NCBI GenBank assembly: GCA_023229465.1
Contig: JALNZE010000001.1
Span: forward strand, 377,867-441,866
Direction: 5' to 3'
Length of the DNA: 64,000 nucleotides
From: Chitinophagaceae bacterium
Lineage (GTDB): Bacteria > Bacteroidota > Bacteroidia > Chitinophagales > Chitinophagaceae
Numbering within the stretch: position 1 is the first letter of the stretch; each line of letters starts with the position of its first letter. The position numbers and the translations under genes are program-made. The notes under the pieces were generated by a model. It ran no database searches and was not told the DNA's origin. It saw nothing but the letters and a program-made list of their open reading frames with translations. Below, piece after piece: positions 16,030 to 24,887 of this stretch.

Positions 16030-17439
16030 ATGAAGCGTTCCCTGTTACCATTCAGCATAGTGTTTTTTAGCATATTGAGAGTAGTGTCTCTATCATCCTG
16101 CGCCAATATCATCCCCCCCGGCGGCGGGCCCAGAGATAGTTTGCCACCGAGGCTGGTAATGGCTTTGCCAAAGGATTCGGCTATTAATGTTACTGCAAAA
16201 AATATCACCCTAACATTTGATGAATACATTACCCTGCTAAACCCACAGGAAAACCTGATCATTTCGCCAACACTGAAAAGTTTTCCGCAGATGGATTATA
16301 AACTGCGGAATGTAACCATCAAACTGAAAGACTCACTCGAACCCAATACCACTTATTCATTCGATTTTGGCGAGAGTGTGAGGGATGTAAATGAAAGTAA
16401 TATTGCCAAAAATCTTATTTATGCATTTTCAACAGGCAATAAAATAGAGGAACAAACTTACTCCGGAAAAGTAATACTGGCCGAGACCGGAAAAACAGAC
16501 AGCACTTTATTAGTAGTGTTACATAAAAATATGTCGGACACCGCCATACTAAAAGACCGCCCCCGTTACTACACACGCATAAACGGTAAAGGAGAATTCA
16601 TGTTCAGGCACCTGCCCACCGGCGATTTTTCGGTGTTTGTTATCGAGGGCCAGAATAACTTTACAAAAACCTATAGCGACAGTACCCGGTTATTCGCTTT
16701 TAAGAAAAGCAGGGTTGTTATCAACGAAAACACCATTCCCGATACCCTCTTTGCTTTCCAGGAATATAAACCCAAAGAAAAACCAGGTGCCGCTGCCTCA
16801 CCAACAAAATCATCTCCCATAAACAAAGAAGATAAACGATTAAAATATACGCTTAGTCTTGAAAGCGGACAACAGGACCTGCTCTCTGATCTTACCTTAA
16901 CTTTTAACAGAAAGCTGTCTGTGTTTGACAGTTCCGGTTTTAATGTATATGATACCGGCTATCATAAGCTCAGCGGTTATACGGTTAGCCTGGACACTGG
17001 TAAAACAACGCTTACCCTAAAAAATAAATGGAAAGAGAATACCGGCTTAGTGGTTTTGATAGACAAATCCGCGGTGGCGGATTCAGCGGGAACCGGTTTA
17101 ACAAAAAAAGATACCATCGGATTTTTCACCAAACGTGCCGCTGATTATGGGAGTATCCGTATCCGTTTTACGAACCTGGATCTATCAAAAAATCCCGTTT
17201 TACAGATTGTGCAAAGCGATAAAATAGTAGAATCTGTAACACTAACTAACCATGAATTTGTGCGAAAGATGTATCGCCCGGGCACTTATGATCTCCGCGT
17301 TTTATTTGATGCCAATAAAAATGGCAGTTGGGATACCGGCCATTTTGGTACGAAGCAACAACCGGAAATTGTACAACGCCTGCCCCAACCAATCAATATC
17401 AGGGGCAATTGGGATAATGAAGTGACGGTGACCCTGTAG
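16030..17439 (+). CDS. Ig-like domain lipoprotein (Big_5)
   Basis: 469 residues from the ATG at 16030. The N-terminus is a lipoprotein signal with a lipobox ending in 'SLSSCAN' (lipidated Cys about residue 24), then 'PPGGGPRDSLPPRLVMALPK'. This is the hallmark start of the Bacteroidota Big_5 proteins, with the Ig-like strands 'DSAINVTAKNITLTFDEYI' and 'LEPNTTYSFDFG'. The middle region resembles a carboxypeptidase-regulatory-like beta domain ('GKGEFMFRHLPTGDFSVFVI'). The end, 'YDLRVLFDANKNGSWDTG', is also family-typical. Outer-membrane lipoprotein; structural or assembly role unknown. An upstream in-frame ATG at 15985 is disfavoured because it overlaps the promoter. Confidence 0.8.
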   Translation: MKRSLLPFSIVFFSILRVVSLSSCANIIPPGGGPRDSLPPRLVMALPKDSAINVTAKNITLTFDEYITLLNPQENLIISPTLKSFPQMDYKLRNVTIKLKDSLEPNTTYSFDFGESVRDVNESNIAKNLIYAFSTGNKIEEQTYSGKVILAETGKTDSTLLVVLHKNMSDTAILKDRPRYYTRINGKGEFMFRHLPTGDFSVFVIEGQNNFTKTYSDSTRLFAFKKSRVVINENTIPDTLFAFQEYKPKEKPGAAASPTKSSPINKEDKRLKYTLSLESGQQDLLSDLTLTFNRKLSVFDSSGFNVYDTGYHKLSGYTVSLDTGKTTLTLKNKWKENTGLVVLIDKSAVADSAGTGLTKKDTIGFFTKRAADYGSIRIRFTNLDLSKNPVLQIVQSDKIVESVTLTNHEFVRKMYRPGTYDLRVLFDANKNGSWDTGHFGTKQQPEIVQRLPQPINIRGNWDNEVTVTL

Positions 17440-17489
17440 AACGCGAAACACTGAAAGCTCTTTTAAATTCTCACGACTGACGATTGATT

Positions 17490-17520
17490 TTTCACTTTTC
17501 ACCTTTCACTTTTCACTTTT
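17490..17520 (+). repeat. TTTCAC tandem simple repeat
   Basis: Four imperfect TTTTCAC/CTTTCAC units lie in tandem between the lipoprotein gene and recR. The sequence resembles other simple-sequence tracts scattered through the window (for example 38205-38233 and 41330-41350). Confidence 0.5.
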
Positions 17521-17553
17521 AAAGTTACCTTTACAAACGAACCCTCATCCCCC

Positions 17554-18168
17554 ATGCAACTTCCCTCTTCCCTTTTACAAAACGCCGTAGCCGAATTTTC
17601 AAAGCTGCCCGGTATTGGAAAAAAAACGGCATTGCGACTGGTATTGCATTTATTAAAACAGGAGGTGACTGAGGTGCGGCATTTTGGAGAAACCATCGCG
17701 AAAATGCGGAGGGATATTAAGTTTTGCCAGCGTTGCCAAAACATCAGCGATGGCGATATTTGTTCTATCTGCGCTAATTCCATGCGTAACCAGCGTATGA
17801 TCTGTGTGGTTGAAAATATCCGCGATGTAATCGCCATTGAAAGTACCCAGCAGTTAAGCGGAACCTACCATGTACTGGGCGGTGTTATCTCACCATTAGA
17901 CGGCATCGGCCCCAACCAGTTACACATCCAATCCCTGGTAAACCGGATTACTAAAGAAGAAACCGAGGAATTGGTTTTCGCGTTGAGTCCGAATATCCAG
18001 GGCGATACCACCATTTACTATATACAGAAAAAAATAGCCCATCTCCCCTGCCGCGTCACTACTATTGCCAGGGGTATTGCCTTTGGCGGTGAGCTGGAAT
18101 ATGCCGATGAAATGACCCTTTCACGAAGTATTGCCAACCGCCTGCCTGTTCAGCAATATGTAAAATGA
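17554..18168 (+). CDS. recR: Recombination mediator RecR
   Basis: 204 residues, the standard RecR length. An N-terminal helix-hairpin-helix (LPGIGKKTALRLVLHLL) is followed by a C4 zinc finger with C58, C61, C70 and C73. The Toprim domain follows ('MICVVENIRDVIAIEST', 'YHVLGGVISPLDGIGPNQL') and a Walker-B-like end 'TTIARGIAFGGELEYADEMT'. RecR works with RecF/RecO to load RecA on SSB-coated gaps. Confidence 0.97.
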   Translation: MQLPSSLLQNAVAEFSKLPGIGKKTALRLVLHLLKQEVTEVRHFGETIAKMRRDIKFCQRCQNISDGDICSICANSMRNQRMICVVENIRDVIAIESTQQLSGTYHVLGGVISPLDGIGPNQLHIQSLVNRITKEETEELVFALSPNIQGDTTIYYIQKKIAHLPCRVTTIARGIAFGGELEYADEMTLSRSIANRLPVQQYVK

Positions 18169-18248
18169 GAAATGATAAAACCCTCTTTTCACTTCTTTTT
18201 ATCAATAAGATTAGATAATTTGCAGTTGTAACATCAAATTAGCCGGCT

Positions 18249-18674
18249 ATGCAAAAATGGATAAGAATCGTATTACTCATTGTTGGCATTGCCATCATCA
18301 CGGGCGGCATTATCGCGTACCGGATTTTTACCAAACCACACAGGGATGTATCGGCAGAAAAGGGTCTTGAGCTTTCAGCGCAAAGTCTGTATAACGCGTT
18401 CCGTACCGATGAAGCGGCGGCGAATGCGAAATACCTTGACAAAGCGATAGCGTTAACGGGCGAAGTAGCGGAAGTAACCACTAACCAGGAGGGCAATACG
18501 GTGGTAAATTTTAAAACGAATGATCCCTTATTTATGATCAATTGCACTTTTAAAATAAAACCGGGAGAACTGGCACCCGGACAAACCATTACATTCAAAG
18601 GCATTTGTACAGGCTATATTCCCGGGTTTAATGTGGTGATTAATGAAGGGGTACTGGTAGGAGTTGGGAGGTAG
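18249..18674 (+). CDS. tRNA_anti-like OB-fold membrane-anchored protein
   Basis: 141 residues. A single N-terminal transmembrane helix (residues 5-25) is followed by an extracytoplasmic OB-fold of the tRNA_anti-like family: 'AKYLDKAIALTGEVAEVTTN' , 'TVVNFKTNDPLFMINCTF' , 'GQTITFKGICTGYIPGFNVV'. Two cysteines may form a disulfide. Function unknown; the family is common in Bacteroidota, often beside YceI genes as here (36 bp downstream). The stop codon lies inside a GGAGTT-type interspersed repeat, so the last residues (LVGVGR) are coded by repeat sequence. Confidence 0.75.
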   Translation: MQKWIRIVLLIVGIAIITGGIIAYRIFTKPHRDVSAEKGLELSAQSLYNAFRTDEAAANAKYLDKAIALTGEVAEVTTNQEGNTVVNFKTNDPLFMINCTFKIKPGELAPGQTITFKGICTGYIPGFNVVINEGVLVGVGR

Positions 18675-18710
18675 GAGTTGGGGGGGGTACTCGTAAAATA
18701 AATTTAGGAC

Positions 18711-19235
18711 ATGAAAATATTTATTTCTTTTTTGATAAGCATCTTGTTACTGGCAACCGAAGCGCGGGCCCAAAAAGTATTCGCCACACGCAATGGCAAG
18801 ATCAGTTTTATGGCGCCGTCGGATGATGATGTGAAGGCGGTAAATAATGAAGTTACCAGCAGGATAGCGGATAATGGACAGTTGAATTTTAGTTTGCTGT
18901 TGAAAGGATTTAAGTTTAAATATGCAGAAATGCAGGAAGATTTTAATGATAAGTATGTGGAAAGCAGTAAGTTTCCGAGGGCTGATTTCAAAGGAACAAT
19001 TGTGAACCTGAAAGAAGTGAATTTCAGTAAAGACGGATCATATAAAGTAACGGTTACAGGTGATCTTACGATGCATGGGGTAACGAAAAATATTACCGTA
19101 ACCGGTAAACTGGCTATAAAAGCAGGCAAGCCCCTGGCCAGTTGCCAGTTTACGATAGTCATGAAAGACTTTGGTATAGAAGCATCCGCGGTTACTTCAA
19201 AAGTAACGGCTGAGGTTAGTTGCCAGTATCAATAA
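18711..19235 (+). CDS. YceI family periplasmic protein
   Basis: 174 residues with a signal peptide ending 'EARAQK' (about residue 21). A YceI lipocalin-like barrel follows: 'GKISFMAPSDDDVKAVNNEV', 'GFKFKYAEMQEDFNDKYVES', 'KFPRADFKGTI' and 'VTGDLTMHGVTKNITVTGKL'. YceI proteins bind long isoprenoid or lipid chains in the periplasm. It is followed by a strong terminator. Confidence 0.9.
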   Translation: MKIFISFLISILLLATEARAQKVFATRNGKISFMAPSDDDVKAVNNEVTSRIADNGQLNFSLLLKGFKFKYAEMQEDFNDKYVESSKFPRADFKGTIVNLKEVNFSKDGSYKVTVTGDLTMHGVTKNITVTGKLAIKAGKPLASCQFTIVMKDFGIEASAVTSKVTAEVSCQYQ

Positions 19236-19253
19236 CCCCTTATATTCCTCTCA

Positions 19254-19297
19254 AAAGGGCTATGGGCTTATATTTTGTAATAAGCCCATAGCCCTTT
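19254..19297 (+). terminator. Strong intrinsic terminator after the YceI gene
   Basis: A perfect 18-bp inverted repeat (19254-19271 and 19280-19297, arms beginning AAAGGGCTATGGGCTTAT) encloses the 8-nt loop ATTTTGTA. The symmetric A/T-tailed ends mean it could act in both directions. It overlaps the metH promoter. Confidence 0.7.
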
Positions 19298-19304
19298 ATC
19301 TTTG
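19274..19304 (+). promoter_or_regulatory. Two-box Bacteroidota promoter for metH
   Basis: TTTG at 19274-19277 and TATCTTTG at 19297-19304 are exactly 19 bp apart, a textbook -33/-7 pair. Transcription should start near 19311, leaving a leader of about 167 nt before metH. The promoter overlaps the loop and right arm of the preceding terminator. Confidence 0.6.
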
Positions 19305-19310
19305 CCGTAC

Positions 19311-19477
19311 TTACAGCAGGTGGATTTGTTTATTGTTCAGCCTGTATCCCGGTTTTACCGGGATCAATCGAACTAATAAACGTTTTAAAGTGACCCTCCC
19401 ACACTCTCTAAAGCGTTTACCGTTCGGTATTTAATGATTGATCTGCATGAATTTTGTGCAGGATTAAAAGGAATACT
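19311..19477 (+). promoter_or_regulatory. Structured 5' leader of metH (possible riboswitch-like RNA)
   Basis: The leader holds three hairpins: ATCCCGGT/ACCGGGAT (19346-19353 and 19357-19364, loop TTT); an 11-bp stem of TAAACGTTTTA (19377-19387) with TAAAGCGTTTA (19409-19419), which contains one G-U pair; and CTGCA/TGCAG close to the start codon. I see no cobalamin-box or SAM-I/SAM-II consensus. A leader this long and paired ahead of methionine synthase is suggestive of RNA-level control, but the class is unknown. Confidence 0.4.
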
Positions 19478-20491
19478 ATGGATATCAGAAAAGAACTGGA
19501 AAAAAGAATATTGGTAATAGATGGCGCCATGGGTACCATGATACAACGCCACAAGCTAACCGAAACCGATTACAGGGGTGAACGGTTTAAGGATTGGCGC
19601 TCAGATGTAAAGGGTAATAACGACCTTTTATGCATTACCCAACCGGATATTATCAAAGGCATCCATAAATTATACCTGGCCGCCGGCGCGGATATTATTG
19701 AAACCAATACTTTCAGCAGTACCGCTATTGCCATGGCAGATTATGATATGCAGGCACTGGCTTATGAATTGAATGTGGCCGCCTCCAGATGTGCCAGAGA
19801 AGCCATACAGGAATTTATGGCGGAAAATCCGGGTACCACCCCGAAGTTCGTGGCAGGCGCGATTGGCCCGCTGAATAAAACACTCAGTCTCTCGCCCGAC
19901 GTTAATAACCCCGGTTACCGTGCCGTTAGTTTTGATGACGTAGTGGCCGCTTATTATGAGCAGATTAAGGGACTGGTTGATGGTGGCGTAGATGTATTAC
20001 TGATCGAAACCATCTTCGACACCCTGAATGCCAAGGGCGCTATTTATGCGGCGAAAAAATATTTCAGGGATCATCATAAAGTGGAACTACCTATCATGAT
20101 CAGCGGAACCATAACAGATGCTTCCGGAAGAACGCTTAGCGGGCAAACATTAGAAGCTTTTTATACTTCTGTTATGCATGCCAATCCATTAAGTGTTGGA
20201 TTGAATTGTGCCCTGGGTGCGGCGGAAATGAGAAGTTATATTGAAGAGCTCTCCCAGCTAGCAACCTGCTATACTTCGGCCTACCCCAATGCCGGCTTAC
20301 CCAATGCGATGGGTGAATATGATGAGCAGCCACATGAAACAGCGCATTTTATTGAAGAATGGGCCAGCCAGGGATTTGTAAATATTGTAGGGGGCTGCTG
20401 CGGTACCACTCCGGACCACATCAAACATATCGCGGATAATGTGAGAAAGATAAAAACAAGGGAGCTGCCTGTGATGGAAGCGGTACTTTAA
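19478..20491 (+). CDS. metH: Methionine synthase, homocysteine-binding module (split MetH, part 1)
   Basis: 337 residues from the ATG at 19478 (MDIRKELEKRI). This is the homocysteine S-methyltransferase domain of cobalamin-dependent methionine synthase: 'VIDGAMGTMIQRHKL', 'LCITQPDIIKGIHKLYLAAG', 'ADIIETNTFSST', and the zinc/thiol ligands C244 ('GLNCALGA') and C307/C308 ('GGCCGTTPDHI'). In most bacteria this is fused to the folate, B12 and activation domains; here those are in the next gene 41 bp downstream. The in-frame ATG at 19454 is rejected because homologues begin at MDIRKE. Confidence 0.92.
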   Translation: MDIRKELEKRILVIDGAMGTMIQRHKLTETDYRGERFKDWRSDVKGNNDLLCITQPDIIKGIHKLYLAAGADIIETNTFSSTAIAMADYDMQALAYELNVAASRCAREAIQEFMAENPGTTPKFVAGAIGPLNKTLSLSPDVNNPGYRAVSFDDVVAAYYEQIKGLVDGGVDVLLIETIFDTLNAKGAIYAAKKYFRDHHKVELPIMISGTITDASGRTLSGQTLEAFYTSVMHANPLSVGLNCALGAAEMRSYIEELSQLATCYTSAYPNAGLPNAMGEYDEQPHETAHFIEEWASQGFVNIVGGCCGTTPDHIKHIADNVRKIKTRELPVMEAVL

Positions 20492-20532
20492 AAATTTTAA
20501 TGTAAGGGCCTTCGTGGTTCAAAAAAAATAAA

Positions 20533-23244
20533 ATGAGTCTTTCAATTAAACCTTATCTACGCTTATCCGGCCTCGAACCTTTGGTAGTGCGGCCCGAAAC
20601 GAATTTTGTGAACGTAGGTGAAAGAACCAATGTAACCGGTTCTAAAAAATTCGCTCGCCTCATCAGGGATAATCAATACGAAGAAGCATTGTCTGTTGCC
20701 CGCCAGCAGGTAGAAAGTGGCGCGCAGATATTGGATGTAAATATGGATGATGCCATGCTGGAAGGGGTAACCGCCATGACAACTTTCATGAACCTGGTTC
20801 AGAGTGAACCAGATATTGCCCGTATTCCCATTATGATTGACAGTTCTAAATTCGAGATCATAGAAGCCGGATTAAAATGTGTACAGGGCAAGTGTATTGT
20901 TAACTCTATCTCCATGAAAGAAGGAGAAGAGAAATTTATTAACCAGGCTTTTACCTGTAAAGCCTTTGGCGCCGCGGTAATTGTGATGGCATTTGATGAA
21001 CTGGGACAGGCAGATACCAAACAACGCAAAATAGATATATGCGTTCGTGCCTATAAAATACTAACCGAAAAAGTGGGGTTTGCCCCGCAGGATATTATTT
21101 TCGATCCTAATATTTTTGCCATTGCCACAGGGATAGAAGAACACAATAATTACGCGGTTGATTTTATTGAAGCTACGCGGGAGATCAAGCGTTTGATGCC
21201 ACTGACAAAAGTGAGTGGGGGTGTTTCCAATGTGTCTTTTTCTTTTCGTGGAAACGATCATGTTCGCGAAGCCATTCACGCCGTTTTCCTTTATCACGCC
21301 ATCAATGCCGGTATGGATATGGGAATTGTAAATGCCGGTCAACTGGTGGTTTACGACGAAATTGAGCCCACCCTCCGGCAGCTTTGTGAGGATGTGATAC
21401 TCAACCGGAACAACGATAATAACGAAGCCACTGAAAAGTTGATTATTCATGCCGAAATCGTAAAAGCCAAAGGAAAAATAGCCATAAAGGATGAGGCATG
21501 GAGAAATGATCCGGTAGAGAAAAGGCTCTCGCACTCACTGGTTAATGGTATTACCGATTATATAGATATAGATACGGAAGAAGCCAGGCAAAAATATGCC
21601 ACCCCCCTGGAAGTGATTGAGGGCCCCTTAATGGATGGTATGGGTATTGTGGGCGATTTGTTTGGCGCGGGAAAAATGTTTTTACCACAGGTGGTGAAAA
21701 GTGCAAGGGTAATGAAGAAGAGTGTGGCCATACTTACCCCCTATATAGAAGCGGAAAAAGAAGAAAGAAAACAGGCGCATATAGCCGCGGGCACTACCAA
21801 TACAGAGGCCGCCGGCGCTGCTAAAATATTACTCGCCACGGTAAAGGGTGATGTACATGATATAGGTAAGAATATTGTGGGGGTAGTATTGGGTTGTAAT
21901 GGCTATGATATTATTGATTTGGGTGTGATGGTACCCGCCGATAAAATTCTGGAAACCGCGCAAAGAGAAAAAGTAGCCATTATTGGCCTGAGTGGATTGA
22001 TTACTCCCTCACTGGATGAGATGGTACATATAGCCAAAGAGATGAAACGCCGTGGCATGACGCAGCCCCTGCTGATTGGAGGCGCCACTACTTCGCGTAT
22101 ACATACTGCCGTAAAAATTGCGCCTGAATATGAATCAGGCGTGGTGCACGTACTGGATGCTTCGCGTAGTGTTACGGTGGCGGGCTCTCTGCTAAGTAAG
22201 GAACAGAAAATGGATTTCCTGACCGGTATCAAAGAAGAATATGTTAAGCTGAAACATGGATTTGATAATAAAAAAACAGTCAAAAATTACCTGGCTTACG
22301 AAGAAGCATTAAAGAATAAAGTGAAGGTAGACTGGAATAATCATGTAACAGCAACACCCGGTTTTACCGGCACCAGGGTATTTGATAATTTCGACCTGGC
22401 TGTTTTACGCCCGTTTATAGACTGGAAACCATTTTTTATTACCTGGGAGATGCATGGTAATTTTCCCGCGATTCTTACAGACAGCGTAGTAGGTAAAGAA
22501 GCCACTAAACTATATAAGGATGCCAATGACCTCCTTGATAAGATCATTGCGGAAAAATGGTTAACGGCCAAAGGCACTATCGGTTTCTGGGAGGCTTCCA
22601 GTGAGGATGATGTGGTAGAAGTGAGAACAGGGAATGAGATCGTTACACTTTCATTTCTTCGCCAGCAGATAAAGAAAGCTGCCGGTCAGCCTAATTTATC
22701 ATTGGCAGATTTTATCGCGCCAAAGACGAGTGGTAAAAAAGATTTTATCGGCGCGTTCGCGGTAACCATTGATGGCATTGAAAAGCACCTGGAAAAATTT
22801 GAAGCCGGTCACGACGATTATAATAAAATCATGTTGCAGGCATTGGCCGACCGGTTTGCAGAAGCTTTTGCAGAGGCGCTACACCTGCAAACCAGGAAAG
22901 AATTCTGGGGATACGATAAGGAAGAGAATCTGAGCAATGAAGCATTAATCAAGGAACAATACAATGGTATCCGGCCTGCCCCGGGCTATCCGGCCTGCCC
23001 TGATCATACAGAAAAATATAAATTATTCGATTTACTGAAAGCAACCGATACGATAGGCATACAATTAACGGAAAGCCTTGCCATGTACCCCGCTTCATCT
23101 GTATGTGGCTGGTATTTTTCCAATCCCGGGAGCCAATACTTTGGTGTAGGAAAAATTCAACGCGATCAACTGGAAGCTTATGCAAAACGCAAAAACATGC
23201 CTGTTGAAGTTGCGGAAAAGTGGTTACGACCCGTATTAGAATAA
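20533..23244 (+). CDS. metH: Methionine synthase, folate/B12/activation modules (split MetH, part 2)
   Basis: 903 residues in three modules. The pterin-binding barrel starts at residue 1 ('FVNVGERTNVTGSKKFARLI', 'DVNMDDAMLEG'). The cobalamin-binding domain has 'KGDVHDIGKNIVGVVLGCNG' (the DxHxxG motif; His near residue 442 ligates cobalt). The SAM-dependent reactivation domain is C-terminal ('RPAPGYPACPDHTEKYKLF', 'SLAMYPASSVCGWYFSNPGS'). Together with part 1 it moves the methyl of methyltetrahydrofolate to homocysteine. The domain boundary falls exactly between the homocysteine and folate barrels, so this is a natural two-subunit enzyme and not a frameshift. Confidence 0.95.
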   Translation: MSLSIKPYLRLSGLEPLVVRPETNFVNVGERTNVTGSKKFARLIRDNQYEEALSVARQQVESGAQILDVNMDDAMLEGVTAMTTFMNLVQSEPDIARIPIMIDSSKFEIIEAGLKCVQGKCIVNSISMKEGEEKFINQAFTCKAFGAAVIVMAFDELGQADTKQRKIDICVRAYKILTEKVGFAPQDIIFDPNIFAIATGIEEHNNYAVDFIEATREIKRLMPLTKVSGGVSNVSFSFRGNDHVREAIHAVFLYHAINAGMDMGIVNAGQLVVYDEIEPTLRQLCEDVILNRNNDNNEATEKLIIHAEIVKAKGKIAIKDEAWRNDPVEKRLSHSLVNGITDYIDIDTEEARQKYATPLEVIEGPLMDGMGIVGDLFGAGKMFLPQVVKSARVMKKSVAILTPYIEAEKEERKQAHIAAGTTNTEAAGAAKILLATVKGDVHDIGKNIVGVVLGCNGYDIIDLGVMVPADKILETAQREKVAIIGLSGLITPSLDEMVHIAKEMKRRGMTQPLLIGGATTSRIHTAVKIAPEYESGVVHVLDASRSVTVAGSLLSKEQKMDFLTGIKEEYVKLKHGFDNKKTVKNYLAYEEALKNKVKVDWNNHVTATPGFTGTRVFDNFDLAVLRPFIDWKPFFITWEMHGNFPAILTDSVVGKEATKLYKDANDLLDKIIAEKWLTAKGTIGFWEASSEDDVVEVRTGNEIVTLSFLRQQIKKAAGQPNLSLADFIAPKTSGKKDFIGAFAVTIDGIEKHLEKFEAGHDDYNKIMLQALADRFAEAFAEALHLQTRKEFWGYDKEENLSNEALIKEQYNGIRPAPGYPACPDHTEKYKLFDLLKATDTIGIQLTESLAMYPASSVCGWYFSNPGSQYFGVGKIQRDQLEAYAKRKNMPVEVAEKWLRPVLE

Positions 23245-23259
23245 CTTAAAAAAGTAAAA

Positions 23260-24069
23260 ATGAAAATGTGGCGCTTACTAATTTTGATGGCAATGGTTAT
23301 CCCGATGATTGCTCATGCACAGGAAAAAATAAAAGAACGTAAGGGAGAATTTTATTTTTCATGGGGCTACAATAAGGAATGGTATACACATTCAGATGTG
23401 AAAGTGAACCAGCCATCCCTGAACAGTAATTATACGCTCAACAATGTAAGATCGCATGATAATCCGGGATGGGATAAGGGTTTATTCAGCATTCCGCTCA
23501 GTATTCCACAATACAATTACCGGTTAGGCTATTTCTTTAATAAGAAAAAAGGGCTGGCATTCGAGATCAACTTCGACCATACCAAACATATTATTCAGGA
23601 CGGGCAAATGGTGCGGGTAACCGGATTGCTCAATGGCCGGCAGGTAGACAGTACCATCCATTTTTCTGAAGCAACCGGATTTTATTATTTTTTGAATAAC
23701 GGCGCTAATTTTTTATTATTCAATCTCGTAAAACGCTGGCGCTGGTATGAAGCAAAAAACGGGCGCTTTGCAATAGATGCTTTGGGCAAGGCTGGCATTG
23801 GTCCGGTAATTCCGCATGTACAGAACAGGTTATTTGGCAAAGATAATAACGCGGGTTTCCAGCTTGGCGGATGGAATATGGGGGTTGAAACCGCCGTTCG
23901 CGCTACATTCTATAAACAGGTATACCTGGAATTTTCCAACAAGGTTGATTATGCCCGCTACTCAAACTTAAAAGTTTACCAGGGTACCGCAAAACAGGCT
24001 TTTGGTACCTATGAACTGATCCTTAGTTTGGGCTATACCTGGCAGGGCGGCAAAAAAATAACCAATTAA
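23260..24069 (+). CDS. Conserved exported protein, probable outer-membrane barrel
   Basis: 269 residues with a signal peptide ending 'MIAHAQ' (residue 21). The mature part alternates polar and aromatic residues ('GEFYFSWGYNKEWYTHSD', 'YNYRLGYFFNKKKGLAFEIN', 'YLEFSNKVDYARYSNL') and ends 'LILSLGYTWQGG', a beta-barrel-like terminal strand. I do not recognise a functional family. It lies 15 bp after metH and may be co-transcribed, without an obvious link to methionine metabolism. Confidence 0.75.
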   Translation: MKMWRLLILMAMVIPMIAHAQEKIKERKGEFYFSWGYNKEWYTHSDVKVNQPSLNSNYTLNNVRSHDNPGWDKGLFSIPLSIPQYNYRLGYFFNKKKGLAFEINFDHTKHIIQDGQMVRVTGLLNGRQVDSTIHFSEATGFYYFLNNGANFLLFNLVKRWRWYEAKNGRFAIDALGKAGIGPVIPHVQNRLFGKDNNAGFQLGGWNMGVETAVRATFYKQVYLEFSNKVDYARYSNLKVYQGTAKQAFGTYELILSLGYTWQGGKKITN

Positions 24070-24082
24070 TTGAAAAGCTGTT

Positions 24083-24814
24083 TCAACCTTTTTCAAATAA
24101 CCACCATAATCTTTTCCGTGGCTTAACCGGATAATTTTTTGCCATATAAGCCTGGATGTATTGCATGGCTTCTTCTATATCATCCGTTAGCAATACTAAT
24201 TTATTATCTGATTTCGCCACAGTACCTTCCTGTACCATCTTATCAAAGACTTCCATTAATGGCTGAAAAAAGGTTTTGCCATATAGTACAATCGGGAAAT
24301 TCTTGATCACTTTTGTCTGAGCCAGGGTAATGGTTTCAAAAAATTCATCCATGGTACCGAACCCTCCGGGCATAATAATAAAAGCATAGGAATATTTTAC
24401 CAGTAACACTTTTCTAATAAAGAAATAATCAATCGTTAGCCATTTATCCATATACGGATTTGGATGTTGTTCAAAGGGTAATTTAATATTACATCCCACC
24501 GATAATCCATTGCTTTCATAGGCGCCTCTGTTGGCCGCCTCCATTATACCTGGGCCGCCACCAGTCATGGTGGTAAACCCCAGCGCTGCAATCCGTTTCC
24601 CGAATCCGCGCGCTGCTTCATAGTAAGGATGTCCCTCAATAAACCTTGACGAACCGAATACTGTGATACAGGGGCCTACAAAATGCAGGGCCCTGTATCC
24701 TTTAATAAACTGTATAAACACGCCCCAGGCAAAACTAAATTCGTGTAAGCGGGATCTGGGGCCATCAAGATAGAGAGATTCTTTAGCTGGAATGATTCGT
24801 TCCGTTTTTGCCAT
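24083..24814 (-). CDS. LOG family protein (TIGR00730-type nucleoside 5'-monophosphate phosphoribohydrolase)
   Basis: 243 residues with the LOG signature 'PGGFGTMDEFFETI' (PGGxGTxxE) and 'TGGGPGIMEAANRGA', which bind the nucleotide and supply catalytic Arg/Glu. In plants LOG enzymes release active cytokinins; in bacteria the family cleaves ribose-phosphate from nucleoside monophosphates, and many members are labelled 'lysine decarboxylase-like' by tradition. Divergent from the small exported gene at 24888. Confidence 0.88.
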   Translation of the reverse strand: MAKTERIIPAKESLYLDGPRSRLHEFSFAWGVFIQFIKGYRALHFVGPCITVFGSSRFIEGHPYYEAARGFGKRIAALGFTTMTGGGPGIMEAANRGAYESNGLSVGCNIKLPFEQHPNPYMDKWLTIDYFFIRKVLLVKYSYAFIIMPGGFGTMDEFFETITLAQTKVIKNFPIVLYGKTFFQPLMEVFDKMVQEGTVAKSDNKLVLLTDDIEEAMQYIQAYMAKNYPVKPRKRLWWLFEKG

Positions 24815-24887
24815 ATACTTTGCTTATATTCAATCAAATTAGCATAAAATTTGCTACTATAAAGATAACACAAACAATTACTGAGTA

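Noticed and set aside
19311..19477. Cobalamin or SAM-I/SAM-II riboswitch before metH
   Set aside because: I could not find the conserved B12 box or the SAM-I/SAM-II core sequences; only an unclassified structured leader is reported.
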